Translations under genes and position numbers: made by a program
The notes under the pieces: generated by a model
Told to the model about the DNA's origin: nothing
The model's input: only the letters and a program-made list of their open reading frames with translations
The model's database searches: none
Shown here: positions 1 to 7,016 of the stretch, piece after piece
Layout: the number at the start of each line of letters is the position of its first letter
How positions within the stretch are numbered: the first letter of the stretch is position 1
Origin: DATDMG01 sp036518955
Lineage (GTDB): Bacteria > Actinomycetota > Actinomycetes > Actinomycetales > Kineosporiaceae
Length of the DNA stretch: 12,788 bases
Reading direction: 5' to 3'
Assembly: GCA_036518955.1 (NCBI GenBank)
Contig: DATDMG010000105.1
Coordinates: 1 to 12,788 of the forward strand

Positions 1-511
1 CGTCGTCCAGGTCGTCGCGCAGTTCGCCGGTGCCGCGCAAGTCCTGGGCGAACAGCCGCATGTTCGCGGCCCGGCGTTCGGTCACGCCGGCGTAGGCCTC
101 CCGGCACGCCGGGTCGGTCTCGCCGGCGGCGCGCAGGGCGAGGTGCAGAGGCACCGTCCGCGGCAGCACCCGGGAGAGCGCGGCAGCATAGGCCGCGATC
201 TTCTCCGCGGCGGTGGGGGCGGCCCGGATCTGCCGGACGTAGTCGCGCTGCCCGGCCTCGACAGGCGTGTCGCCCTCGGCCAGCTGCATGTCGTGGACGG
301 CGAGGAGCAGCTGGGGCTTTCGGCCGACGGACGCGTACAGGGTGTCGACGGACACTCCCGCGGCCCGGGCGATCTCCACGACGGACGTGCCGGCGTAGCC
401 GCGCCTGGCGAACAGGTCACGCGCCGCGTGCAGGACAGCCGCCCGGGTCCGTTCGGCGGAGACGCGTCGTCCGGTCGCGTCGTACCTGCGCTTGTTGACC
501 GGTGGTGTCAC
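1..511 (-). CDS. TetR/AcrR family transcriptional regulator, C-terminal part outside window
   Basis: The minus-strand reading frame starts at a GTG at 511-509 and stays open to the window edge, giving 170 codons. Residues about 18-63 form a classical TetR helix-turn-helix: an ARDLFARRGYAGTSVVEIA helix region followed by AAGVSVDTLYASVGRK. This is the DNA-binding domain. The rest (residue 70 onward) is the start of the helical ligand-binding domain, which is variable and gives no ligand. TetR proteins are usually dimeric repressors of their own or a divergent gene. The divergent neighbour is only a cupin remnant, so the original target may be lost. No strong Shine-Dalgarno is visible before the GTG and no in-frame ATG precedes the HTH, so the start is moderately sure and a leaderless transcript is possible. 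The family call is firm. Confidence 0.88.
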   Translation of the reverse strand, partial: MTPPVNKRRYDATGRRVSAERTRAAVLHAARDLFARRGYAGTSVVEIARAAGVSVDTLYASVGRKPQLLLAVHDMQLAEGDTPVEAGQRDYVRQIRAAPTAAEKIAAYAAALSRVLPRTVPLHLALRAAGETDPACREAYAGVTERRAANMRLFAQDLRGTGELRDDLDD

Positions 512-523
512 GCAGGCTAGCTT
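495..523 (+). promoter_or_regulatory. Possible sigma70-type promoter facing the cupin remnant
   Basis: TTGACC (495-500) is followed after 17 bases by TAGCTT (518-523), a fair match to a vegetative actinobacterial promoter on the plus strand. It overlaps the first codons of the TetR gene, an arrangement common for divergent TetR-controlled promoters. It would transcribe into the degenerate cupin region. This is based on match and spacing only. Confidence 0.35.
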
Positions 524-531
524 ACATTGAG

Positions 532-546
532 CCGAAGTTACTTCGG
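532..546. promoter_or_regulatory. 15-bp inverted repeat, candidate TetR operator
   Basis: CCGAAG-TTA-CTTCGG is a perfect 6-bp inverted repeat around a 3-base centre. It lies 21 bases upstream of the TetR GTG start and just downstream of the possible plus-strand promoter. Its place between divergent units fits an operator bound by the TetR protein, but the binding itself is inferred. Confidence 0.4.
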
Positions 547-551
547 ATTAA

Positions 552-660
552 TGGAGAGACGGATGGACGCCGCCGCATCGGCACACCCGCGAGGCGGAGG
601 CCTTCTACCTGCTCGAGGGGCGCATGGACTACCGGGCCGGCGACCAGGACCACGATCGGG
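552..660 (+). pseudogene. Cupin-domain gene remnant
   Basis: One plus-strand frame reads TPPHRHTREAEAFYLLEG and continues GRMDYRAGD. This contains the cupin motif 1 pattern H-x-H-x4-E-x6-G, with the metal-ligand positions at codons 576, 582 and 597. The frame has a TAA stop at 549-551 just upstream and no usable start, while the nearest ATG with a ribosome-site-like GGAG (ATG at 563) is in another frame. After about codon 654 the cupin pattern is lost. Weak similarity resumes in a shifted frame (TIGDQQ... around 652-710), which suggests frameshifts. Cupin motif 2 and the rest of the beta barrel are not recognisable. I read this as a broken cupin gene once controlled by the divergent TetR. Its former substrate or role cannot be told. 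Confidence 0.6.
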
Positions 661-711
661 GACCAGCAGGTCAACACCGGGGTCGCGCCGGGCTTCACGC
701 GCGGCGTCAAC

Positions 712-798
712 CTCCAGATCCGGCCGGGCTCGCTCCAGATCCGGCCGGGCTCGGCGAGGCGGCCGGGCTCGGCGAGGCGGCCGGGCTCGGCGAGGCGG
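712..798. repeat. Short GC-rich tandem repeat, 21-bp then 18-bp units
   Basis: Two perfect 21-bp copies beginning CTCCAGATC (712-732 and 733-753) are followed by two perfect 18-bp copies beginning GCGAGGCGG (754-771 and 772-789) and a partial copy (790-798). All full units share the core CGGCCGGGCTCG. The array sits in non-coding or degenerate DNA after the cupin remnant and is typical of slippage or unequal crossover. Confidence 0.85.
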
Positions 799-968
799 GC
801 GACGTCCGGACGCACGGTCCGCCCACACTCGTCGACGGCACTACGCCGGCCCGCCCTCAGCGGCCGCAGATCCTGCGCCGGGCCGCCCTCGGGATCAGCC
901 GCCCGGCGGCGACCGGGTCACTTCTCCGGCCGTCAGACCTTGGGTATTCATCGCCCGAGGCACCATCG
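799..968. other. Non-coding spacer downstream of the ATP-grasp gene
   Basis: I see no credible gene on either strand here. The only structure noted is a weak GCCGC-CCG-GCGGC hairpin at 898-910, which could be a poor terminator for the minus-strand ATP-grasp gene ending at 969. It has a five-pair stem and no T tract, so it is not called as a terminator. Confidence 0.4.
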
Positions 969-2261
969 TCACCGCGGAGCCGGCCCCGGGTCGACGACGA
1001 GCCGGACGTGGTTGTAGGCGGTCTCCGCACGGCGTACCGCCTCCACGGAGGAGTCGGCGACCGCCAGGACGTAGCCGTAGAGTTCGCGATCGCTGACGGC
1101 GGGGCTGACGTAATCGCCGGGCTCGACGTCGAGATGGATCTCGACCACCCCCGGGCAGGCGAGAGCCGACTGGACGCCCTCGATCGCGACGAGGGTTCCG
1201 GCTGTCGGGACCGTGAACCAGGACGTGGCCGCCCCGCCCTGTCGCCGGGGAGAGAAGTCCGGGTCGAACCCGGCGTGCAGAGCGACCAACTGGGACCGGA
1301 CGTCGACGCCGAGGGAGTGCTGCATGAGGTCCGGAATGTTGTCCCCTCCGAGACGGGGATTGACCTCGATAAGTCTTGGGCCGTCCGCGGTCATGCGGAT
1401 CTCGATGTGAGCAGCCCCGAAGTCCAGCTTGAGCGCCTCGAGCGCATCAATGGCGGCCGATGTCAGCTGTTCGGTGACGGCAGCCGGAAGGGCCGACGGA
1501 AAGGCATCTCCGATCTCCGCGAAGTATGGGTGCGGGCTCAGGCGCTTGTCGCTGACCCCGAGGACCACGGTCTCGGCGCCGTTACGGACAAGATCGACGC
1601 TCACCTCGTACCCGCAGAGGTACTGCTCGACCAACACTCCCGGACGGCGCGGCCGCCCGCGCCGGTCGTGGGGTGGGGAGGCGATTGCAGCGAAATGTCT
1701 CCGGACGTCGCCCGCGGACTCGCAGAGGACCACATTGCTGCTCGCGGCTCCCATGGGCGGCTTCAGGACGCAAGGAAGGCCCACCTCGGAGATGGCGTCG
1801 AGAGCGGCGTCCAGCGACTCGGCGTGCACCCAGCGGGGACAGGGAACCCCCGCGGCGGAGCAGACCTCCCGCATCAGGATCTTGTCCCGGGCAGCGAAGG
1901 CCGCCCCAGGGGCCGGGGTAGGGAGCCCCAGCTCGCGTGCGATCACCGCCGTCACAGGAACGTAGTAATCGGACTGGCTGAACAGACCCGCCAGGCCCCC
2001 GGAACTCGCATAGGGCTCGACTGCCCGCAGCAGCGACTCGGGCGAGGCCGTTTCTGCCGTCAGGACGATCGTGCCGCTCTCACTGATTACCCGTTCGAAG
2101 GTGCGGAGGCGGCCGTACCGCGCGGCATCCCTCGTGAGGAAGATTGGAGTGAACCCCAGGTTCGACGCAACGGTCAGCCAGTGGATTCCGTGGGCGTTCG
2201 GTTGCGCCTCGACGATTCCGAAGAAGCGCCGTCGTTCCTTTCCGCTCGTCAGCTCAGACAT
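969..2261 (-). CDS. ATP-grasp domain carboxylate-amine ligase-like protein
   Basis: This 430-residue protein has the ATP-grasp layout. The nucleotide-binding lysine is in PCVLKPPMGAASS (Lys167), and the adenine-contacting segment is GVLVEQYLCGYEVSVDL (Glu212 region). The metal-binding half is AHIEIR (Glu287) followed by LIEVNPRLGGDNIPDLM (Glu299, Asn301, Arg303). Such enzymes join a carboxylate to an amine through an acyl-phosphate, using ATP. The HIEIR/EVNPRLGGD pattern resembles stand-alone amino-acid or dipeptide ligases of the BacD type, and substrates are not predictable. The ATG at 2261 is chosen because AAGG lies 8 bases upstream. An in-frame ATG at 2276 and a longer frame to 2342 exist without better ribosome sites. 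It appears monocistronic, divergent from the SulP gene, with no adjacent biosynthetic partner. Confidence 0.87.
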   Translation of the reverse strand: MSELTSGKERRRFFGIVEAQPNAHGIHWLTVASNLGFTPIFLTRDAARYGRLRTFERVISESGTIVLTAETASPESLLRAVEPYASSGGLAGLFSQSDYYVPVTAVIARELGLPTPAPGAAFAARDKILMREVCSAAGVPCPRWVHAESLDAALDAISEVGLPCVLKPPMGAASSNVVLCESAGDVRRHFAAIASPPHDRRGRPRRPGVLVEQYLCGYEVSVDLVRNGAETVVLGVSDKRLSPHPYFAEIGDAFPSALPAAVTEQLTSAAIDALEALKLDFGAAHIEIRMTADGPRLIEVNPRLGGDNIPDLMQHSLGVDVRSQLVALHAGFDPDFSPRRQGGAATSWFTVPTAGTLVAIEGVQSALACPGVVEIHLDVEPGDYVSPAVSDRELYGYVLAVADSSVEAVRRAETAYNHVRLVVDPGPAPR

Positions 2262-2685
2262 CGCATCCGCCTTCATCGGTGGCAACGTGTGACTGCGGCA
2301 CAGACGCTGCGCAAGACGTGCGCGGCGGTTGCCAAGAGCCATCTCATCAGGCCGCGGGTATAGACAACGTCATCGACTTCCTCTCGACAGGTCCGGCAGC
2401 CCTTGACAGCGTCCGTACTACGGTCGCGGTTCACCTGCGAGTTAAGTAAAACTTCCTCGAGTGACCTGACGTTATTCGGAAACGGCCGACTTGATTCGGT
2501 CGTGACTGGACAGGTCCTCGTGCCGCGGACCGCCGCCGGCCAGGCCCTGACCGGTCAGGTCGCCGGACCAGGGGATGCCCCGGTCGATGCCCGCGGCGAG
2601 AGCGTGATCTGGCGCGCCTGACTGGTCCTGGGCCATCGCACGGTCGTACGTTCAGGAGACGCGCGATAGACGTGAGGTGCTGCGG
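2262..2685. other. Divergent intergenic region between ATP-grasp and SulP genes
   Basis: These 424 bases carry no convincing gene. They hold a TATACC -10-like hexamer facing the ATP-grasp gene (minus strand, 2362-2357) without a good -35. A TTGACA at 2403-2408 lacks a matching -10. A 14-bp perfect palindrome lies at 2546-2559. The part around 2440-2500 looks less GC-rich than its surroundings, as expected of a promoter region. Confidence 0.5.
2546..2559. promoter_or_regulatory. Perfect 14-bp palindrome upstream of the SulP gene
   Basis: CCTGACCGGTCAGG reads the same on both strands. It lies 126 bases before the SulP ATG in the divergent intergenic region, a reasonable place for a dimeric regulator site. 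No cognate regulator can be identified in the window. Confidence 0.3.
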
Positions 2686-4368
2686 ATGGCGGGGCTGTTC
2701 AGCGACCTGCGGCGATGGCCCGTGCTGCGTGGGGCGCTGCCGCTGTACCCGGGCGAGGTCACCGGTGATCTGCTGGCCGGAATCACCCTCGCCGCGTTGA
2801 GCGTCCCGGAGGTGCTGGGCTACGCCAAGATTGCCGGGATGCCCGTGGTCACCGGGCTGTACACACTGCTGCTGCCGATGGCGGTGTTCGCCGTCCTCGG
2901 GTCCTCCCGGCACCTGGTGGTCGCGGCGGACTCGGCGACCGCGGCCATCCTCAGCTCCGCGCTGGCCCCGATGGCCGTCGCCGGCTCCGCCGAGTACGTC
3001 CGGCTGGCCGGGCTCGCCGCGCTGCTGGCGGGCGGACTGCTCCTGCTGGCCCGGCTCGCGCGGCTGGGGTTCCTGGCCAATTTCCTGTCCCGGACGGTGC
3101 TGGTCGGCTTCCTGACCGGAGTCGGCATCCAGGTCGCGATCGGGCAGTTGCCGGACATGCTGGGGCTGCAGGTGAAGGGCGCGAATCCACTGGCCGCGCT
3201 CGTCGCGACGGTCCGCGCCGGCTCGCAGGCGAACGCCGCCGCGGTCGCGATCTCCGTCCTCGTGGTCGCGCTGACGGTGCTCGCGCGGCGGCTGTCCCGC
3301 CGGATCCCCGGGGCGTTGATCGCCGTGGTGGGCGCGATCGTGATCAGCACGGCGCTCGACCTGCCGGCGCACGGGGTCGCCGTCCTGGGCGCGGTACCGT
3401 CCGGGCTGCCCCACCTGATGCGGCCCGCCCTGGGCCTGCACCAGGCGAGCGTCCTGATCGGTCCGGCGGCGTCCATGTTCGTGGTGATCCTCGCGCAGAG
3501 CGCGGCCACCTCGCGGGCGTACGCGATGACGTACCAGGAACCCTTCGACGAGGACACCGACCTGGTCGCGCTGAGCGCCGCCAACGTCTCGGCCGCGTTC
3601 TCCGGCACCTTCGTGGTCAACGGCAGCCCGACCAAGACCCAGATGGTGGACGGGGCCGGGGGCCGCGGGCAGCTCGCCTGCCTGGTCACCTCCGGCGTGG
3701 TGCTCGTCGTCCTGGCCGCCCTCACCGGGCCCCTGGCCTACCTGCCGAATGCGGCCCTGGCCGCGGTGGTGTTCCTGATCGCGGTCGAGCTCATCGACGT
3801 CGCCGGGCTGCGCCGGATCTTCGCCGCCCGGCGCGACGAGTTCGGCGTCGCCGTGCTCACCGCGGCAGCCGTGGTGGTCGTCGGGGTGCAGACCGGCGTC
3901 GTGCTCGCCGTCGTCGCCTCGATCATCGACCACCTGCGGCACAGCTACCACCCCCGCAACAGCGTCCTGGTGAAATCGGCCGCGGGGCACTGGCGGTCCC
4001 TGCCGGTCCAGCCCGGCGCCCGCACCGAGGAGGGGCTGCTGGTCTACCGGTTCGGCACCAGCCTCTATTACGCCAACGCCTCACGCCTCAGCCAGGACCT
4101 CGGGATGCTCACCGCGCAGGGATCCCCCCTGCGCTGGGTCGTCCTGGACGCCGCGGCGATCGGCGACGTGGACTACACGGCCGGCTTGGTTCTGGCCCAG
4201 GTGATCCGCCAGCTGCTCGACCGCCACGTCCGGGTCTGCTTCACCAGTCTGCTCGATCCCGTTCGCGACCAGCTCACCCGCTACGGCATCACCGCCGGCC
4301 TCGGTCCCGATCCCTCCTTCGACACCCCCGGGCAAGCCCTCGAAGCGTTCCACTCCACCGGCGGGTGA
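2686..4368 (+). CDS. SulP family anion transporter with C-terminal STAS domain
   Basis: This is a 560-residue membrane protein. Residues about 25-420 are a run of hydrophobic segments with SulP landmarks. PEVLGYAKIAGMPVVTGLY (41-59) corresponds to the family signature, and SSRHLVVAADSATAAIL (73-89) to the substrate-region motif of the second half of the first repeat. Residues about 450-555 form a cytoplasmic STAS domain (VLDAAAIGDVDYTAGLVL). SulP proteins move sulfate, bicarbonate or other anions across the cytoplasmic membrane, and the specificity cannot be told here. The ATG at 2686 has GTGAGG ending 8 bases upstream and is preferred over an in-frame GTG at 2677. Length is normal for the family. 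The ParB-like gene follows after 43 bases and is probably cotranscribed. Confidence 0.92.
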   Translation: MAGLFSDLRRWPVLRGALPLYPGEVTGDLLAGITLAALSVPEVLGYAKIAGMPVVTGLYTLLLPMAVFAVLGSSRHLVVAADSATAAILSSALAPMAVAGSAEYVRLAGLAALLAGGLLLLARLARLGFLANFLSRTVLVGFLTGVGIQVAIGQLPDMLGLQVKGANPLAALVATVRAGSQANAAAVAISVLVVALTVLARRLSRRIPGALIAVVGAIVISTALDLPAHGVAVLGAVPSGLPHLMRPALGLHQASVLIGPAASMFVVILAQSAATSRAYAMTYQEPFDEDTDLVALSAANVSAAFSGTFVVNGSPTKTQMVDGAGGRGQLACLVTSGVVLVVLAALTGPLAYLPNAALAAVVFLIAVELIDVAGLRRIFAARRDEFGVAVLTAAAVVVVGVQTGVVLAVVASIIDHLRHSYHPRNSVLVKSAAGHWRSLPVQPGARTEEGLLVYRFGTSLYYANASRLSQDLGMLTAQGSPLRWVVLDAAAIGDVDYTAGLVLAQVIRQLLDRHVRVCFTSLLDPVRDQLTRYGITAGLGPDPSFDTPGQALEAFHSTGG

Positions 4369-4411
4369 CCCGCTCACCCCGCCCCGGCCCACCTGAACGG
4401 AGAACACCCGG

Positions 4412-4792
4412 ATGACCGGTTCCGCCCTTCGGATCGAGTGGCTGCCCGAGCCCGAGAAGCACGACTACCCAGCCGCCCTGGACTACCTCAGCCTCCTGGT
4501 GCCCCAGACCGCCGCCGAGGCACTCGTCGCGTCCCTGCGAACGGCTCACGGAGCGCAACGGAAGGCCAAGGACATCCTGCGCGCCTCGCAGCTGCCGGAG
4601 CTGCCCGCCACCAATGCCCACGTCCGCAAGGACCTGCACAAGATCACCGAGGGAACCCCCCTGTCCCCGGTCCTCCTCGTCGCCGACCAGCCACTGATCA
4701 TCGCCGACGGATATCACCGGGTCTGCGCCGTCTACCACCTCGACGAGGACGCTGTGATCCCCTGCCGGCTCGTCCCCCGGTCGACGGATTGA
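4412..4792 (+). CDS. Small ParB/sulfiredoxin-fold-like protein
   Basis: This 126-residue soluble protein has a C-terminal segment PLSPVLLVADQPLIIADGYH followed by RVCAVYHLDEDAVIPCRLV. The DGYHR core (about residues 95-99) is the hallmark of the ParB/sulfiredoxin fold, where it forms a nucleotide or phosphate-binding loop. There is no helix-turn-helix, so it is not a full ParB partition protein. The N-terminal half is helical with no recognised motif. GGAG about 10 bases before the ATG supports the start. It follows the SulP gene by 43 bases on the same strand, so a shared transcript is likely. A function linked to anion transport would be inference from position only. Confidence 0.72.
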   Translation: MTGSALRIEWLPEPEKHDYPAALDYLSLLVPQTAAEALVASLRTAHGAQRKAKDILRASQLPELPATNAHVRKDLHKITEGTPLSPVLLVADQPLIIADGYHRVCAVYHLDEDAVIPCRLVPRSTD

Positions 4793-4822
4793 GCGCGGAC
4801 CGGCCAGCGGGGATGTGAGGCC

Positions 4823-4844
4823 CGGACGACGGATGGATCGTCCG
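4823..4844. terminator. Hairpin between convergent genes, likely bidirectional terminator
   Basis: CGGACGA (4823-4829) and TCGTCCG (4838-4844) form a perfect 7-bp stem with an 8-base loop. It lies 30 bases after the ParB-like gene stop and 23 bases beyond the stop of the convergent minus-strand gene. There is no T tract, which is common for actinobacterial terminators. Confidence 0.55.
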
Positions 4845-4867
4845 CGGATATGGAGATCATGACGGCA

Positions 4868-5140
4868 TTACGGCCGAGGTAATTCCGGTGCGGCCTGGGA
4901 CCGCAAGAGCTCGACGATCACATCCAGTTTCGCGTGGGCGCTGACCAGCAGTTCAGTGTGCCGAGCCAAGGTCTCGATGTGCTCACCCTGAGTGATCGAC
5001 AACACTCGCAGGAGGTGATTCGCCGCCCGCTGACGCTCGGACCCGGACGCGAGATTCCGGTCGACCGCGGCAGGTAGATCCGTTTCTGGCGCGACACGCG
5101 CTTCACGTGCCGCAAGACGCTCCTCGAAGGTCGGGCTCAT
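4868..5140 (-). CDS. Hypothetical 90-residue helical protein
   Basis: I do not recognise this gene. It encodes 90 residues rich in Ala, Glu, Arg and Leu, with no membrane segment or signal peptide. Residues about 34-80 look alpha-helical with heptad-like Leu, Ile and Val spacing (HLLRVLSITQGEHIETLARH and following), so a coiled coil or helical bundle is plausible. A GGGGGGAG stretch ends 10 bases before the ATG at 5140. A TTG two codons earlier (5146) is an alternative start with a closer ribosome site. It stands alone on the minus strand, convergent with the SulP pair and downstream of the aldehyde dehydrogenase gene with a 237-base gap. The clear ribosome site and third-position GC pattern favour a real gene. 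Confidence 0.6.
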   Translation of the reverse strand: MSPTFEERLAAREARVAPETDLPAAVDRNLASGSERQRAANHLLRVLSITQGEHIETLARHTELLVSAHAKLDVIVELLRSQAAPELPRP

Positions 5141-5246
5141 TGCCAACTCGCTCCCCCCTGGTCAGTGATCACGACACCTCCCGGGAGCATGACCAGGATG
5201 CAACGCCCCAGGATGGTGAGAGGTGCGGGGTCCGTGGACCCGCAGC

Positions 5247-5280
5247 GGGATCCGGAGATCCAGACAGGGATCCCCAGATC
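5247..5280. repeat. Imperfect 14-bp direct repeat, 20-bp period
   Basis: GGGATCCGGAGATC (5247-5260) and GGGATCCCCAGATC (5267-5280) match at 12 of 14 positions, one 20-bp period apart. A near-palindrome GGGTCC-GT-GGACCC lies just before it at 5228-5241. Both sit 90-140 bases upstream of the 90-residue gene on its promoter side, so an operator is possible but unproven. Confidence 0.4.
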
Positions 5281-5377
5281 TCGCGCTGGGCGGGATGACC
5301 CGCGCTGCGTGGGCGTCCCGTTCGCTCGCACGTCGACGTCCGCGTACCGCAGCGGTGGAACACCCTCGCCGACGCCG

Positions 5378-6940
5378 TCAGCGTGCGTGAGGCCGCCCCC
5401 CGGCCGTCCGGCCGGGGCGGTGAGCTCGGTCTTCGTGACGTGGCCTGCCTCCATGGACGAGGCGCAACGCCTTGGCCAGCAGGCGGTCGGCCCTCGCGGA
5501 TCGCTCGAAGGTCGTCAGCGTGAGAAGCGGCCTGAATCTCTGCCGCGCGATCGCCTTGGCGTAGGTGAACTCCTTGAGGCCGTCCGCTCCGTGGATCCGG
5601 CCGAAGCCCGAGTCTCCGACTCCTCCGAAGGGCAGGCTCGGGATGCCGGCGAAGCTGATCACGGAGTTGACCGATGACATCCCGGAGCGGATGCGCTCGG
5701 CAACGGCCATGCCGCTCCTCCGGCTGAAGACCGTGTTGCCCAGGCCGTACGGCGTCGCATTGGTCAGTTCCACGGCGTGGTTCATGTCACGGACCTTCGT
5801 GACGGTCACCGTCGGCCCGAAGGTCTCCTGCTGGACGGCGAGGGAGTCCTCGGGGACGTCCAGCAGGACGATGGGCTGCACGTACCGCTCACCCACGGCG
5901 TGGAGGCCGCCGACCACCGCGCGTCCACCCTTGTCCAGGGCGTCCTGCACATGGCTGCGGATCACGTTCAGCTGGCTCGGCATGGTGATCGGGCCGATCT
6001 TGCCGTCGGCACCGGCCTGCAGGTGTCGGGCCTTCGCCGTGAGCGCATCGACGAACGCGTCGTAGACCTTCTCGTGGACGTAGACCCGCTCGACGCCGAT
6101 GCACGTCTGGCCGGCGTTGCTGAACGCACCCCACACCGCCGCGTCGGCCGCGGCGGGGATGTCGGCGTCGGCGTCCACGATGAGCGAGTCCTTGCCCCCC
6201 GCCTCGATGACGACCGGAGTCAGGGTGTCGGCGCAGGCCGCCATCACCCTCTTCCCGGTCGCGGTCGAGCCGGTGAACGCGATCTTGTCGACGCCCGCGC
6301 GGCACAACGCCGAGCCGGTGGCGCCGAGGCCGGTGATCGCTTGCAGGACGGGACGCCCGACGGCTTCCTCGAAACGGTCGGCGATCCACACACCGACGCC
6401 GGGTGTGTACTCGCTCGGCTTGAAGACGACGGCATTGCCGGCCGCAAGGGCGTAGGCGATCGAACCCAGTGGAGTGAAGACCGGGTAGTTCCACGGGCCG
6501 ATCACCCCGATGACACCGAGCGGCTTGTAGGCGACGGATGCCGACTGATTGAGCATCAGCAGGCCCGCGGGCACCCGCCGTCGGCCGAGCACTTTCTTGG
6601 CATGGCCGGCGGCCCAGGCGAGGTGGTCGATGGCGAGGGTCACCTCGAGCATCGCGTCCCCGCCCGGTTTGCCCGTCTCACGGCGCATGATCTCGACGAG
6701 CTCGGGCAGACGCTCGACCATGGAGACCTTCCACGCGGTGAGATGGCGGCCCCGCTCGTCGAAGCCGAGGTCCGCCCACCACAGCGCCTCTGCGCGTGCT
6801 CGCCCGACGGCTGCGCGGACCGCCGCCTCCGATCGGATGGGGTACGTGCCTGTCACCGTCCCGGTGGCAGGGTCGAGGGTGTCGAACGTCGCGGTAGCGA
6901 GTCCGCTGGAGCGGCTCGGTGTCTGGTGGGGGATGTCCAT
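5378..6940 (-). CDS. NAD(P)-dependent aldehyde dehydrogenase
   Basis: This 520-residue protein has the aldehyde dehydrogenase fold. GPWNYP carries the oxyanion Asn151 and FKPSEYTP the cofactor Lys174. The Rossmann loop is FTGSTATGK (222-230), the general base is Glu246 in VIEAGGKDS, and the nucleophile is Cys280 in NAGQTCIGVERVYV. QETFGP (Glu372, Phe374) binds the nicotinamide ribose. It oxidises an aldehyde to its acid in the cytoplasm. Position after the amine oxidase gene suggests its substrate is the aldehyde made by that enzyme. EAGGK replaces the more usual ELGGK. The last 30 residues are Arg/Gly/Pro-rich and overlap a strong hairpin, so the C-terminus may be an acquired extension. The ATG at 6940 has AGGAG only 2 bases away. 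An in-frame TTG at 6982 is the alternative. Confidence 0.9.
   Translation of the reverse strand: MDIPHQTPSRSSGLATATFDTLDPATGTVTGTYPIRSEAAVRAAVGRARAEALWWADLGFDERGRHLTAWKVSMVERLPELVEIMRRETGKPGGDAMLEVTLAIDHLAWAAGHAKKVLGRRRVPAGLLMLNQSASVAYKPLGVIGVIGPWNYPVFTPLGSIAYALAAGNAVVFKPSEYTPGVGVWIADRFEEAVGRPVLQAITGLGATGSALCRAGVDKIAFTGSTATGKRVMAACADTLTPVVIEAGGKDSLIVDADADIPAAADAAVWGAFSNAGQTCIGVERVYVHEKVYDAFVDALTAKARHLQAGADGKIGPITMPSQLNVIRSHVQDALDKGGRAVVGGLHAVGERYVQPIVLLDVPEDSLAVQQETFGPTVTVTKVRDMNHAVELTNATPYGLGNTVFSRRSGMAVAERIRSGMSSVNSVISFAGIPSLPFGGVGDSGFGRIHGADGLKEFTYAKAIARQRFRPLLTLTTFERSARADRLLAKALRLVHGGRPRHEDRAHRPGRTAGGRPHAR
5393..5420. terminator. Strong GC hairpin at the 3' end of the aldehyde dehydrogenase gene
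   Basis: CCGCCCC and GGCC on the left pair with GGCC and GGGGCGG on the right around the loop GTCC, leaving a two-C bulge: 11 G-C pairs in total. It lies within the last codons of the gene, 12 bases before its stop, and would be the natural end of the five-gene transcript. There is no T tract. Confidence 0.45.
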
Positions 6941-6961
6941 GGCTCCTGCTGTTCTGGATAT

Positions 6962-6977
6962 CGGCTCGGCTGAGCCG
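6962..6977. promoter_or_regulatory. Inverted repeat in the gap before the aldehyde dehydrogenase gene
   Basis: CGGCTC-GGCT-GAGCCG is a perfect 6-bp stem with a 4-base loop in the 76-base gap between the SRPBCC and dehydrogenase genes. On the minus strand TTGACC (6982-6977) overlaps its edge. It may be an internal regulatory or RNA-processing hairpin within the operon. No function is shown. Confidence 0.3.
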
Positions 6978-7016
6978 GTCAAGGCGGTCCGTACCCGTGC
7001 CGGCCCCCGAGCTGCG

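Noticed and set aside
624..2363. Long plus-strand open frame of 579 codons opposite the ATP-grasp gene
   Set aside because: It is antisense to a gene with clear ATP-grasp motifs, and its sequence is Arg/Gly/Asp-rich without a domain. Only its upstream extension (552-660) carries the cupin remnant.
2403..2621. Plus-strand open frame of 72 codons before the SulP gene
   Set aside because: No ribosome site or motif, and it lies in a region with promoter-like composition.
2431..3990. Minus-strand open frame of 519 codons opposite the SulP gene
   Set aside because: Its low-complexity His/Asp/Gly/Gln composition is typical of the antisense of a GC-rich membrane protein gene, and no motif is visible.
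5137..5454. Minus-strand open frame of 105 codons overlapping the aldehyde dehydrogenase end
   Set aside because: No recognisable domain and no ribosome site; it spans a hairpin and the repeats at 5247-5280. It remains possible that its start reflects an indel near the dehydrogenase 3' end.
5777..6973. Plus-strand open frame of 398 codons opposite the aldehyde dehydrogenase
   Set aside because: Antisense shadow of a gene with intact catalytic motifs; Arg/Gly/Asp-rich with no domain.
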